A stretch of 64,000 nt of DNA from Tolumonas sp008015085 (lineage in GTDB: Bacteria; Pseudomonadota; Gammaproteobacteria; Enterobacterales; Aeromonadaceae), in the NCBI GenBank assembly GCA_029265125.1, contig JAJUJX010000001.1, positions 248,001 through 312,000 of the forward strand. The letters are read 5' to 3'. The number at the start of each line of letters is the position of its first letter. The first letter of the stretch is position 1. The notes beneath the pieces are model-generated. The model did no database searches and was not told the DNA's origin. It saw nothing but the letters and a program-made list of their open reading frames with translations. Below, one piece after another: positions 1-7,966 of this stretch. Made by a program: the position numbers and the translations under genes.

Positions 1-599
1 CAATCATGCCATTCATGACTGAGTCGATTTGGAAATCCGTCGCGCCGCTGGCAGGCATCAATGAAGATACGCTGATGCTGCAGGCTTACCCTGCCTTTGA
101 TGCAGCGAAAGTCGATGAAATAGCTCTGGCTGATCAGGAGTGGGTGAAACAGTTTATTGTCAGCGTGCGTAATATCCGTGCTGAAATGAACGTCGCACCG
201 AGCGTTCCGTTGACCGTATTGTTGAAAGCTGATGCAACCGACAGCCAACGTGCGGCGGATAACGAAGCGTTCCTGAAATCACTGGCCAAGCTGGAAAGCA
301 TCACTGTGCTGGCTGCTACTGACGCAGAACCTTTGTCGGTGAAGAAACTGATCGGTAACACTGAGCTGATGATCCCGATGGCGGGTCTGATTGACAAAGA
401 AGCGGAACTGGCTCGTCTGGCGAAAGAAGTTGAGAAGCTGGAAAAAGAGTGTGGCCGCATTGAGGGCAAACTCGGCAACGAGGCGTTTGTTGCCAAAGCG
501 CCGGAAGCGGTTATCGCCAAAGAGCGTGAGAAGCTGGCCGATTATCAGTCTCAGCTGGTGAAACTGAAAGAACAGCAGGAAACCATCAAGTCGCTGTAA
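1..599 (+). CDS. valS: Valyl-tRNA synthetase, C-terminal part (5' truncated by window edge)
   Basis: This is the C-terminal 198 or so residues of class I valyl-tRNA synthetase, which charges tRNA-Val in the cytoplasm. The reading frame is already open at the window edge (first full codon at base 3) and begins in the anticodon-binding region with a PFMTESIW segment typical of ValS. The last 70 residues are a Lys/Glu-rich heptad region (LARLAKEVEKLEKE and onward), the C-terminal coiled-coil arm that contacts the tRNA. The catalytic HIGH and KMSKS motifs lie upstream of the window. It ends in TAA just before a strong terminator. ValS is well conserved, so the call is secure although partial. Confidence 0.95.
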   Translation, partial: IMPFMTESIWKSVAPLAGINEDTLMLQAYPAFDAAKVDEIALADQEWVKQFIVSVRNIRAEMNVAPSVPLTVLLKADATDSQRAADNEAFLKSLAKLESITVLAATDAEPLSVKKLIGNTELMIPMAGLIDKEAELARLAKEVEKLEKECGRIEGKLGNEAFVAKAPEAVIAKEREKLADYQSQLVKLKEQQETIKSL

Positions 600-624
600 A
601 TGCAGATTGATGTGTTAGGTATAG

Positions 625-658
625 AAAGCCCTTGTATTTACAAGGGCTTTTGTTTTTT
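625..658 (+). terminator. Rho-independent terminator of valS
   Basis: AAAGCCCTTG pairs with CAAGGGCTTT across a six-base loop, followed by TGTTTTTT. It lies 25 bases after the valS stop. The A-rich 5' arm could let it work on the minus strand as well, for the convergent gene ending at 676. Confidence 0.85.
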
Positions 659-675
659 ACTGTTCGGCATAGCTG

Positions 676-1353
676 TTATTCTGGATGTGGCTTATTCTCG
701 TCAGTAGATGAATGGTCAGAGGATGAATGCGGTGTGTCTTTAGAGCCAGAGTCATCTTCTGTTTTATCCAGATCTGCCAGCTCAGCTCTGAGTTTTTTCA
801 GTTCTCGCCGGTAATTTTCAGCATCGCCATAATCGACAAAACCATCATAGTAGGGATGAGCGTGCAGCACCCTGCGTGCATGTTTGATGGGACACCAGTA
901 TTGTTCTGTTCTGCCGACCACCTCTTTGGCGTAAGACATCAGACCATTACCATATGAACAGTAAGCACAATTGATCTTTTCGATGATGTTGAGATAAGCC
1001 AAATGAGCACGGTCGAAAACAAAATAGTCGCCCCGCCGGACGCGGGGAATTCCGTAGATTGGAAAACAGATGTATTGATAGAGTGTGACGAACAGATCCA
1101 TCAACAGCATTGGAAAGATAACGGAATAGATAACCGGAGCTGACAGGATGTTGCGTAGTTTGGCCCGTTTAAAATATTTCAGCAGCCCCATCTTGAAGCG
1201 GCGTTGCTGCTCCAGCACTTCACGTTCAAAACGGATGCGTTTGTTTTCAAAATCGATGTGTAATTCAGCCCGCCGCCGTTCTATTTCACTTTCGATTTCA
1301 TCTTCAAGTTGGCGGATCCTTTCCAGCAATTCTTTGATTTTCGGGTTCATCAT
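676..1353 (-). CDS. Hypothetical coiled-coil membrane protein with a Cys-x-x-Cys motif
   Basis: I do not recognise a characterised family. The 225-residue protein begins with a charged coiled coil (about residues 5-55, rich in Glu/Arg/Lys). Next comes a hydrophobic stretch at about 68-105 that could form one or two membrane segments (SAPVIYSVIFPMLLMDLFV). A compact domain follows with CAYC and then YWCPIKHARR; the three cysteines and a histidine could bind metal. A second short charged helix and a Ser/Asp/Glu-rich tail close it. Two ATG codons stand in tandem; the second (1350) is better spaced from the GGGGGAAG ribosome site. It stands alone and ends towards valS. A membrane-anchored structural or sensory role is possible but unsupported. 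Confidence 0.75.
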   Translation of the reverse strand: MMNPKIKELLERIRQLEDEIESEIERRRAELHIDFENKRIRFEREVLEQQRRFKMGLLKYFKRAKLRNILSAPVIYSVIFPMLLMDLFVTLYQYICFPIYGIPRVRRGDYFVFDRAHLAYLNIIEKINCAYCSYGNGLMSYAKEVVGRTEQYWCPIKHARRVLHAHPYYDGFVDYGDAENYRRELKKLRAELADLDKTEDDSGSKDTPHSSSDHSSTDENKPHPE

Positions 1354-1438
1354 CTTCCCCCTTATCTGATTGTGGCTCCGTCAGTGAAGCTCTCCTTTTA
1401 ATTGTTGCTGAGCTTTTGTTGTTTGTCGTTATCGGATG

Positions 1439-2344
1439 TCATTTTGTTTTTTCTGCATTTTTTGTATCCATGCGCTTAGCCAGAAAATCGAGCAGGACTC
1501 GCACGCGGTGCGGGACATAACGATTACTTGGCAGGATGGCGTAAATACCCAGTTCTGCCGGGGTGAACGCTTCCAGAATACTTTGGACCTGACCGGACTG
1601 CAGATAGGGCTCAACGATGAAGTCAGGTTGTACGGTGATCCCCAGTCCATTAATCGCTGCGTCAGTCAAGGCATCACCGTTGTTGGCTTTGATACGACTG
1701 TTGATATAAATCGTTTCGCTACGACCTGAGACAGCAAAGTTCCAACTTGAGCCGCCTGCGGTCAGTGTATAGCCCAAACAAGCATGCTGACTCAGATCTG
1801 ACGGTTGTTGCGGAATACCATATTTCTTCAGATAAGAAGGGGAAGCAAAGGTGACCAGTTTGCAGGTGCCGAGTTTGCGGACGATATCGCCCGGCTCCAG
1901 ACGAGTGGCAATACGGATGGAAATATCCATGCCTTCCTCAATCAGATTCATTTGCCGGTCATCAAAGTCCATTTCCAGATGGATGTCAGGGTACTGCTCA
2001 GTAAATTCCAGCAAAAGTGGAGACAGTTTTTTCAGACCAAAACTCAGTGGTAAACCGATACGGATAGTGCCGCGCGGTGTCAGCCGCTCTTCCATCACGC
2101 TCGCTTCGGCGGCTTCGACCAGATCCAGAATGACTCTGCATTTTTCGAGATAAGCGCTGCCGGCAGAGGTCAGCGATAACCGTCGGGTATTGCGGATCAT
2201 CAGCTTTACGCCGAGATGGGCTTCCAGCGCTGCGATCTGCCGGGTAACCACAGATCGGGCGACATCCATTTGGTCGGCAACCGCCGTAAAACTGCCGGAT
2301 TCGGCGATTCGGACAAACAGGTGCATGGCATCAAGTCGGTTCAT
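1439..2344 (-). CDS. LysR-family transcriptional regulator
   Basis: A 301-residue LysR-type regulator. The N-terminal winged helix-turn-helix is at residues 1-60 (MNRLDAMHLFVRIAESGSF, then AVADQMDVARSVVTRQIAAL). The rest is a periplasmic-binding-like effector domain. The subgroup resembles CrgA-like regulators that often control a neighbouring redox enzyme gene. It is transcribed divergently from the DoxX gene, with 122 bp between the starts, the usual layout for a LysR protein controlling its neighbour. The inducer cannot be read from sequence; DoxX and pirin downstream suggest quinones, aromatic electrophiles or redox stress. Confidence 0.9.
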   Translation of the reverse strand: MNRLDAMHLFVRIAESGSFTAVADQMDVARSVVTRQIAALEAHLGVKLMIRNTRRLSLTSAGSAYLEKCRVILDLVEAAEASVMEERLTPRGTIRIGLPLSFGLKKLSPLLLEFTEQYPDIHLEMDFDDRQMNLIEEGMDISIRIATRLEPGDIVRKLGTCKLVTFASPSYLKKYGIPQQPSDLSQHACLGYTLTAGGSSWNFAVSGRSETIYINSRIKANNGDALTDAAINGLGITVQPDFIVEPYLQSGQVQSILEAFTPAELGIYAILPSNRYVPHRVRVLLDFLAKRMDTKNAEKTK

Positions 2345-2466
2345 TGTTGCATTCCTGGCAATTAAGTATTCGAAATTGTCTGCTATTTAGCATCAATTAT
2401 AACGCTTATAGTTTATTCACAAACGGATAACAAACCTATTTCACTGTTTTGGTAAGGAGCTTCACT

Positions 2467-2877
2467 ATGCAAATCATTAATCGTTTTGGTCCTCTGATCG
2501 GTCGTGTGCTGATTGCATTGATTTTTGTCTGGTCTGGTTTTGGCAAGATTACTGGCTTTGCCGGTACTGTCGGTTATATCGCCAGTCAGGGATTACCGTT
2601 GCCACAACTGGCCGCAATTGCTGCCATCATTGTTGAGCTGGGCGGTGGCATCATGCTGATCGTGGGTTGGAATGCTCGTCTGGCCGCTGCGGCAATGTTT
2701 ATATTTACAGCAATGGCTGCCTTTATTTTCCATGCTTATTGGGCAGCACCAGCTGAAATGGCGTTGAACCAGATGATTCATTTCATGAAGAATATTTCCA
2801 TGATGGGCGGGCTGCTGTTTGTCGTGGTGCATGGCAGTGGCGCGTTGAGTTTGGATAGCCGTAATTCCGCTAAGTAA
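2467..2877 (+). CDS. DoxX-family inner-membrane protein
   Basis: A 136-residue protein with four predicted membrane helices: residues about 7-27 (LIGRVLIALIFVWSGFGKI), 45-65, 70-90 and 105-125. This is the usual DoxX/YqjF size and pattern. The start is the ATG at 2467 because AAGGAG lies 8 bases upstream; a TTG 18 bases earlier in the same frame has no ribosome site. It probably forms an operon with the pirin gene 84 bp downstream and is divergent from the LysR gene. In E. coli the DoxX gene yqjF is induced by nitroaromatics and their quinone-like products. A role in membrane redox or detoxification is inferred. Confidence 0.88.
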   Translation: MQIINRFGPLIGRVLIALIFVWSGFGKITGFAGTVGYIASQGLPLPQLAAIAAIIVELGGGIMLIVGWNARLAAAAMFIFTAMAAFIFHAYWAAPAEMALNQMIHFMKNISMMGGLLFVVVHGSGALSLDSRNSAK

Positions 2878-2893
2878 TTACTGAAGCAAGTAT

Positions 2894-2927
2894 GGGCTTC
2901 GGACTAACCGCCTGCTGACCGGAGCCC
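2894..2927 (+). other. Intergenic hairpin between DoxX and pirin genes
   Basis: GGGCTTCGG pairs with CCGGAGCCC (one G-T pair). An alternative pairing of CGGAC with GTCCG a few bases later overlaps it. No T tract follows, so it is more likely an mRNA processing or stability element than a terminator. Confidence 0.45.
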
Positions 2928-2961
2928 AGTCCGCTTCTTCTTGTGTAACGGAGGTATCACC

Positions 2962-3687
2962 ATGCTTGAAATCAGAAAATCTACAGACAGGGGTCAGGCT
3001 AATTTCGGCTGGTTACAATCACATCATACTTTTTCATTTGGCAATTATTATGACCCTCAGCAGTTGGGTTTTTCTGATCTGTTGGTGATCAATGATGATC
3101 GGGTAAAGCCGGCAAAAGGGTTTGATACACATGGTCACCGTGACATGGAGATCTTTTCCTATGTGCTGGAGGGAGCACTGGAGCATAAAGATTCCATGGG
3201 TACAGGGTCAGTGATCCGCCCTGGTGATGTGCAGATGATGAGCGCAGGTTCTGGCATCCGGCACAGTGAATATAACCATTCACGCGAAGAGCTGGTGCAT
3301 TTTCTGCAAATCTGGATTGTGCCGGATCGTAAAGGAGTAACACCGCGTTATCAGCAACAGCATTTTTCTGATGCGGAAAAACGTGGTCGCCTTCGATTGA
3401 TTATTTCTCCTGACGGAGCTGAAGGTTCACTGTCGGTCTATCAGGATGTGCGGGTGTATGCCGGTTTATTTAATGGTTCGGAGGAGTCTGCTGATTTCCG
3501 ATTGGAAGATAACCGCTATGCCTATCTGCATGTTGCCCGCGGTCATATTGAACTTAATGGTCATTTTTTATCAGCTGGCGATGGAGTCAGGATCAGGCAG
3601 GAACAACTGCTTAGCCTGCGTCATGGGCAGATGGCAGAGGTTTTATTGTTTGATTTGCGGCCAAATGAATTGGCACTGGTTCGCTGA
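2962..3687 (+). CDS. Pirin-like bicupin protein (YhaK/YhhW type)
   Basis: A 241-residue pirin-family bicupin. The N-terminal cupin carries the metal-site pattern GFDTHGHRDMEIFSYVLEG (two His and Glu, about residues 54-72) and later GSGIRHSEYN with the third His. The start is the ATG at 2962, seven bases after GGAGG. Members such as E. coli YhhW oxidise quercetin in vitro and YhaK is a redox-sensitive protein; the physiological substrate is uncertain. Its place behind a DoxX gene and a divergent LysR regulator resembles the E. coli yqjF-yhaJ-yhaK neighbourhood. It ends just before a terminator shared with the convergent pepD gene. Confidence 0.88.
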   Translation: MLEIRKSTDRGQANFGWLQSHHTFSFGNYYDPQQLGFSDLLVINDDRVKPAKGFDTHGHRDMEIFSYVLEGALEHKDSMGTGSVIRPGDVQMMSAGSGIRHSEYNHSREELVHFLQIWIVPDRKGVTPRYQQQHFSDAEKRGRLRLIISPDGAEGSLSVYQDVRVYAGLFNGSEESADFRLEDNRYAYLHVARGHIELNGHFLSAGDGVRIRQEQLLSLRHGQMAEVLLFDLRPNELALVR

Positions 3688-3691
3688 TTAC

Positions 3692-3725
3692 GATCCTGCC
3701 TGTAAGAGGCAGGATCTATCTTTTT
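3692..3725 (+). terminator. Terminator after the pirin gene
   Basis: GATCCTGCC pairs with GGCAGGATC around a seven-base loop, followed by TATCTTTTT. It overlaps the last bases of the convergent pepD gene. Confidence 0.8.
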
Positions 3726-5211
3726 ACGCAGTTTCCTGAGACGGTATAACGGCCAGCGTCGAGGTAAGTAATTGCCAGAAACGTTCCACCGAGGGGATCA
3801 GCACCCGCTCATCCGGTGAATGTGCGCCTTTGATGGTCGGGCCGATGGAGATCATATCCAGTTCAGGGTAACGTTTTTTGAATAAGCCACATTCCAGCCC
3901 GGCATGGATCACCATGATATTGGCTTTTGTACCAAACAATCGCTGGTGTTGCTGCTGGGCCAACTGCGCCAGTATGGATTGGGGATCCGGCTCCCAGCCG
4001 GAGTAGTCACCGGAAAAGATAACATCGGCTTGAGCACATTCCGCGACAGCAGAAAAAAGAGTACGCAGATGCCAGCGTCCTTCGTCTGTCAGCGAGCGGA
4101 TAAAGGCAATAGCGGTTAATTTGTTTTTATCCTGTTGCAGGATGCCCAGATTGGATGAGGTTTCGACAATCCCTTTGACGGCATGACTCATGCGGATGAC
4201 ACCGTTAGGAATAGCGAGGAGCCCGGCCAGCCATTTTTTCTGGATTGCTTGTTTCAGAACTGACGTGACTGCGCTTGTTGCAGTATGCGTACAGGTGAGC
4301 TCAATCTCCGGATCAGTATATTTATATTCCCGCTGTAACAATGCGCCTTCCTGTTCGACCAGACTGAGTAAATCAGAATATTGAGCTGATGGAATAGCTA
4401 CTACAGCTTCCGCTTCACGCGGAATGGCATTACGTAAGGAGCCGCCATTTAATGAAGCGATCCTGATCGTCAGTTGTGCCTGTAAGCGGGCCAGTGTCCG
4501 GCTGAGCAGAAGATTGGCATTACCCCGGTCTTCATGGATATCCAGCCCGGAGTGACCACCCTGCAAGCGTTTGAGCTGTAACCGGCAAACCATAAAACCC
4601 GCAGGGAGTGGTTCAACCTCAAGAGGAAACTCCAGCTTCGCTTCCAGACCACCGGCACAGCCCATATAGATGTCTCCATCCTGCTCGGCATCGGTGTTAA
4701 TCAATAACTTACCCTGGAACCAGTCAGGTTCTAATCCGAATGCACCGCCCATCCCAGCTTCTTCATCGATAGTAAATAAAACTTCCAACGGCCCGTGCTT
4801 TACGGCGGGATCGGTCAGGATCGCCAGACAAGCGGCGGCACCGATACCGTTATCAGCGCCAAGGGTTGTGCCCTTAGCTCGTACCCAGTTACCATCAATG
4901 TATGGCTGGATTGGATCTTTATTGAAATCATGAATGGTTTCTTCATTGGCCTGCGGCACCATATCCAAATGTGCCTGAAGCACGACAGGCTGAAGATGCT
5001 CTAACCCTTCAGTGGCATTTTTGCGGATCAGCAAATTGCCTTTGCTGTCTTTTTCAAAATCCAGTTTTTTAGCACTGGCCAGATTGGTGATCCAATTACT
5101 CAGTGCCGCTTCCTGTTTAGATGGATGCGGGATCTGGCAGATTTGGGCGAAAAACGTCCAAAGTCGAGAGGGCTGTAATCGGGTCAACATGGTCATAACT
5201 GCTTTATCCAT
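3724..5211 (-). CDS. pepD: Aminoacyl-histidine dipeptidase (peptidase D)
   Basis: A 495-residue cytosolic M20 metallodipeptidase that hydrolyses Xaa-His and other dipeptides. It aligns closely with E. coli PepD from QICQIPHPSKQE onward. The metal-site motifs are QAHLDMVPQ, TTLGADNGIG, the catalytic DEEAGMGGAFGL and the GCAGG segment that follows. The longest start (5211) lies three bases after the alr stop, but ribosome sites are weak here. The ATG at 5196 or 5190 better matches the E. coli N-terminus. It is the second gene of an alr-pepD operon and may recycle cell-wall or dietary dipeptides alongside alanine racemase. Confidence 0.93.
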   Translation of the reverse strand: MDKAVMTMLTRLQPSRLWTFFAQICQIPHPSKQEAALSNWITNLASAKKLDFEKDSKGNLLIRKNATEGLEHLQPVVLQAHLDMVPQANEETIHDFNKDPIQPYIDGNWVRAKGTTLGADNGIGAAACLAILTDPAVKHGPLEVLFTIDEEAGMGGAFGLEPDWFQGKLLINTDAEQDGDIYMGCAGGLEAKLEFPLEVEPLPAGFMVCRLQLKRLQGGHSGLDIHEDRGNANLLLSRTLARLQAQLTIRIASLNGGSLRNAIPREAEAVVAIPSAQYSDLLSLVEQEGALLQREYKYTDPEIELTCTHTATSAVTSVLKQAIQKKWLAGLLAIPNGVIRMSHAVKGIVETSSNLGILQQDKNKLTAIAFIRSLTDEGRWHLRTLFSAVAECAQADVIFSGDYSGWEPDPQSILAQLAQQQHQRLFGTKANIMVIHAGLECGLFKKRYPELDMISIGPTIKGAHSPDERVLIPSVERFWQLLTSTLAVIPSQETA

Positions 5212-5214
5212 AAT

Positions 5215-6294
5215 CTATGTGGAAATAATTTCTCTCTGTACCCGTCCGGTGATTTTAATCACCAATTCATAAGCAATGGTGCCAATATGCCGAGCCACTT
5301 CCTCTGCGGGTAAGCCGTTCCCCCATAACACCACTTCGTCGCCCACTTGATCGTGGCTGTCTGACCCAAGGTCAACCGTCATCATATCCATTGAAACCCG
5401 GCCCACTACCGGTACTTTCCGGCCATTAACCAGCACTGGTGTTCCGGTGGGAGCCATTCTGGGGTAGCCATCGCCATAGCCCATTGCTACTACACCAATG
5501 CGGGTATCCTGTTCAGCCACCCAGTGGCCGCCGTAGCCAATGCTTTCACCAGCTTTATGCGATCTGACAGCAATCAATGAGCTTTTTAGTGTCATGACGG
5601 GTTGTAAGCCTTCTGCAATTCCCGTGCTATCACTGCGGGGAGATATGCCATAAAGCGCAACACCGGGGCGGATCCAGTCGAAATGCGCATCCGACCAATA
5701 GAGAACGCCAGCCGAATTTGACAGGCTTTTTTCCCCAGGAAACCCTGCTGTGGCGCGGATAAAGGTTTCAAGCTGCTGTAATGTAGTTGGTTGGCTGAGT
5801 TCATCTGCCTGATAGAAATGGCTGACAAAACCCACATCACCCATAACATTTTGAGAATGGCTAAGCTGTGCAACATAATGGGCGACTTGATCGGGGAAAA
5901 CCCCAATACGGTGCATACCGGTGTCAATTTTGAGCCAGACACGCAGAGGCTGTAGCAGTGGTGCTGAAATCACATCGGCTAGTTGCCCAGCGTGATGGAT
6001 GACAGGCTGAAGCTGATTACGAGAGGCAATTTCAAGATCTTCACGGCAGAAGCAGCCCTCTAGCAATATGATGGGCTGGGTGATGCCTGCCTGACGCAAG
6101 GTAATGGCTTCTTCAATGCGCGCAACAGCAAAAGCATCGGCTTGCTTCAGCGTTTTAGCGACAATAGCAGCATCATGACCATAAGCGTTGCCTTTAACGA
6201 CTGCGATGATTTTACTTCTGGGGCTGCGGGCCTTCATCATATTAAAATTATGAACTAAAGCATTCAGATTGATTTCTGCTTTTGCTGTGAACAT
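5215..6294 (-). CDS. alr: Alanine racemase
   Basis: PLP-dependent racemase interconverting L- and D-alanine for peptidoglycan or for D-alanine catabolism. In the protein beginning MFTAKAEINLNALVHNF, the PLP lysine is Lys34 (VVKGNAYGH). The C-terminal domain carries the catalytic tyrosine segment ESIGYGGHW and the MGYGDGYPR motif. The ATG at 6294 is chosen because AGGG lies eight bases upstream and the N-terminus then matches E. coli Alr; a GTG at 6303 would add three residues. A direct repeat CACCCTATAT/CACCCTAT overlaps the ribosome site. It faces the D-amino-acid genes at 6960-11391 across a long AT-rich gap. Confidence 0.93.
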   Translation of the reverse strand: MFTAKAEINLNALVHNFNMMKARSPRSKIIAVVKGNAYGHDAAIVAKTLKQADAFAVARIEEAITLRQAGITQPIILLEGCFCREDLEIASRNQLQPVIHHAGQLADVISAPLLQPLRVWLKIDTGMHRIGVFPDQVAHYVAQLSHSQNVMGDVGFVSHFYQADELSQPTTLQQLETFIRATAGFPGEKSLSNSAGVLYWSDAHFDWIRPGVALYGISPRSDSTGIAEGLQPVMTLKSSLIAVRSHKAGESIGYGGHWVAEQDTRIGVVAMGYGDGYPRMAPTGTPVLVNGRKVPVVGRVSMDMMTVDLGSDSHDQVGDEVVLWGNGLPAEEVARHIGTIAYELVIKITGRVQREIIST

Positions 6295-6959
6295 TTCAAT
6301 CACCCTATATCACCCTATCAAACGATCTGGCTGGTTATGCCTCTGTATGTAGTTAAACATCCTTGCAAAATCTCATTTGATTTGTCAAAAAAACCATTCA
6401 TTATTAATTAATTGAAACAAAAAACCAAAAATATCAAAAATAAAAAATTATTTATTGTTTTTAATTTATGAACCATTGGTTTTTGGGGAATAATATCGTC
6501 ATTTTTATTTTTTCAGATTTTTAGATAAATTGGTCATGTTTTTAATTCTGGTTAATCAGCTGGTTTGCATTATTTTGGCGATCTCAAAAAATACATCTGC
6601 ACCGTTTTAAATCAAAAATTACAGAAAAGGCCAAAAACAACAAAATAAAAATAAATTCATTAATATCAATGATATAGCCTTATTTTGTGGTTTGCGTGCA
6701 TTATAAAATTCTTTATGGATATAGATTGGTTAATGTTTATTGGTGTTTATGTTTTTATTTTCTCAATTATTAGTATTTTATTCTTTTTGTGCTGCAAGGT
6801 TCTAGTTTAACATTCTGGTTTATTGCTTGTATTGACAATAATGTTTTGCTGTTTTTATTATCAGTAACACAAGGTCCGTTGTTGTTATTAATCAGCGATA
6901 TATTCGTTGGTATGGCATTGCTTTGTCAGTAAATAATATTTGATTGTGAGGATGTTAAA
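6295..6959. promoter_or_regulatory. 665-bp AT-rich divergent intergenic region (alr / dgcN)
   Basis: This gap is far richer in A and T than its surroundings, with long A and T tracts (TCAAAAATAAAAAATTATTT near 6435, TTTTTATTTTTTCAG near 6500). It must hold the promoters of alr-pepD and dgcN-dgcA-dat. I see no convincing coding sequence. The composition suits binding by H-NS-like proteins or curved upstream promoter DNA. No specific operator was recognised. Confidence 0.5.
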
Positions 6960-7952
6960 ATGGAAATTCAAAAACCTTATCTGCTGTTTTTAGGTGATGC
7001 CCATGATGTGTTAGCTGCAAAAGTGGCTATCGGAATTAAACAATGGCATCCGGAATATTGTGTTGGGCAATATCGTATGGAAGATTGCCATGCTGATTGC
7101 CAACTGCCAGATATGGATATCGCCGCCGCTAAAGCGGCAGGAGCTAAAACACTGGTAATTGGTGTTGCTAACCGTGGCGGTATCATCTCTGATAAATGGA
7201 TCTCTGTACTGACTGAAGCGCTGGAAGCAGGTATGGATCTGGCGTCTGGTCTGCATAACCGTCTGACAGACGTGCCAGAAATCAAAGCACTGGCTGACAA
7301 ACTGGGCCGTAGCCTGTTTGATGTGCGTCATCCGACCCAGACTTTCCCGGTTGCAAACGGTAAGAAACGTGAAGGCAAACGTCTGCTGCCAGTGGGTACT
7401 GATTGTTCCTGCGGCAAAATGTATACCGCGCTGGCGATTGAAAAAGAGATGCTGGCTCGCGGCATGAAAGCCACCTTCCGTGCTACCGGTCAGACGGGTA
7501 TTCTGATCAGCGGTGCGGGTGTGAGTATCGATGCGGTAGTTTCTGACTTCGTCGCAGGTGCAGTAGAAGTGCTGGCACCAGCCAACGACGCTGACCACTG
7601 GGATGTGATTGAAGGTCAGGGCTCTCTGTTCCACCCATCATTTGCGGGTGTTACGACTGGCATCATTCATGGTGCTCAGGCTGATGCACTGGTTCTGTGT
7701 CATGAGCCTACCCGTAAAACCATGCGTGGTGTTGATTATCCAATCGTGGAACTGGGTGAGTGTATGGCACTAAACCTGGCGATGGCAAAACTGACTAACC
7801 CAAATGCCCGTTTTGTGGGTATCTCTGTCAATACCTCTAAATTATCTGATAAAGAGGCTGTCTGCCTGATGGCTGATATTGAAGAGAAATATGGTCTGCC
7901 AACTGTCGATCCATTCCGTCAGGGTATGGGCCGTATTATTGATAATCTGTAA
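6960..7952 (+). CDS. dgcN: DUF1611-family D-glutamate N-acetyltransferase (DgcN)
   Basis: A 330-residue DUF1611 protein. The N-terminal half is Rossmann-like (PYLLFLGDAHDVLAAKVAIG). The C-terminal half holds a P-loop-like segment LLPVGTDCSCGKMYTALAIE at about residues 141-160, in which the usual Lys-Thr/Ser is Lys-Met, followed by GQTGILISGAG and an EGQGSLFHPSF block. In marine bacteria the DUF1611 protein DgcN acetylates D-glutamate and works with the racemase DgcA, the next gene here. The two genes are 14 bp apart, which supports the assignment. A dgcN-dgcA pair followed by a D-aminotransferase gene fits D-glutamate catabolism. The substrate is inferred from context and family. Confidence 0.85.
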   Translation: MEIQKPYLLFLGDAHDVLAAKVAIGIKQWHPEYCVGQYRMEDCHADCQLPDMDIAAAKAAGAKTLVIGVANRGGIISDKWISVLTEALEAGMDLASGLHNRLTDVPEIKALADKLGRSLFDVRHPTQTFPVANGKKREGKRLLPVGTDCSCGKMYTALAIEKEMLARGMKATFRATGQTGILISGAGVSIDAVVSDFVAGAVEVLAPANDADHWDVIEGQGSLFHPSFAGVTTGIIHGAQADALVLCHEPTRKTMRGVDYPIVELGECMALNLAMAKLTNPNARFVGISVNTSKLSDKEAVCLMADIEEKYGLPTVDPFRQGMGRIIDNL

Positions 7953-7966
7953 TTCAGTCAGGTGAG

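Noticed and set aside
1429..1436. TCCGATAA on the minus strand upstream of the coiled-coil gene as a FliA -10
   Set aside because: The -35 region (CAGAAAAA at the right distance) does not match, and the site lies at the end of the LysR gene.
6733..6810. A 25-codon hydrophobic ORF (MFIGVYVFIF and onward) in the alr-dgcN gap
   Set aside because: No ribosome site precedes it, and AT-rich DNA yields Phe/Ile/Leu-rich frames by chance.
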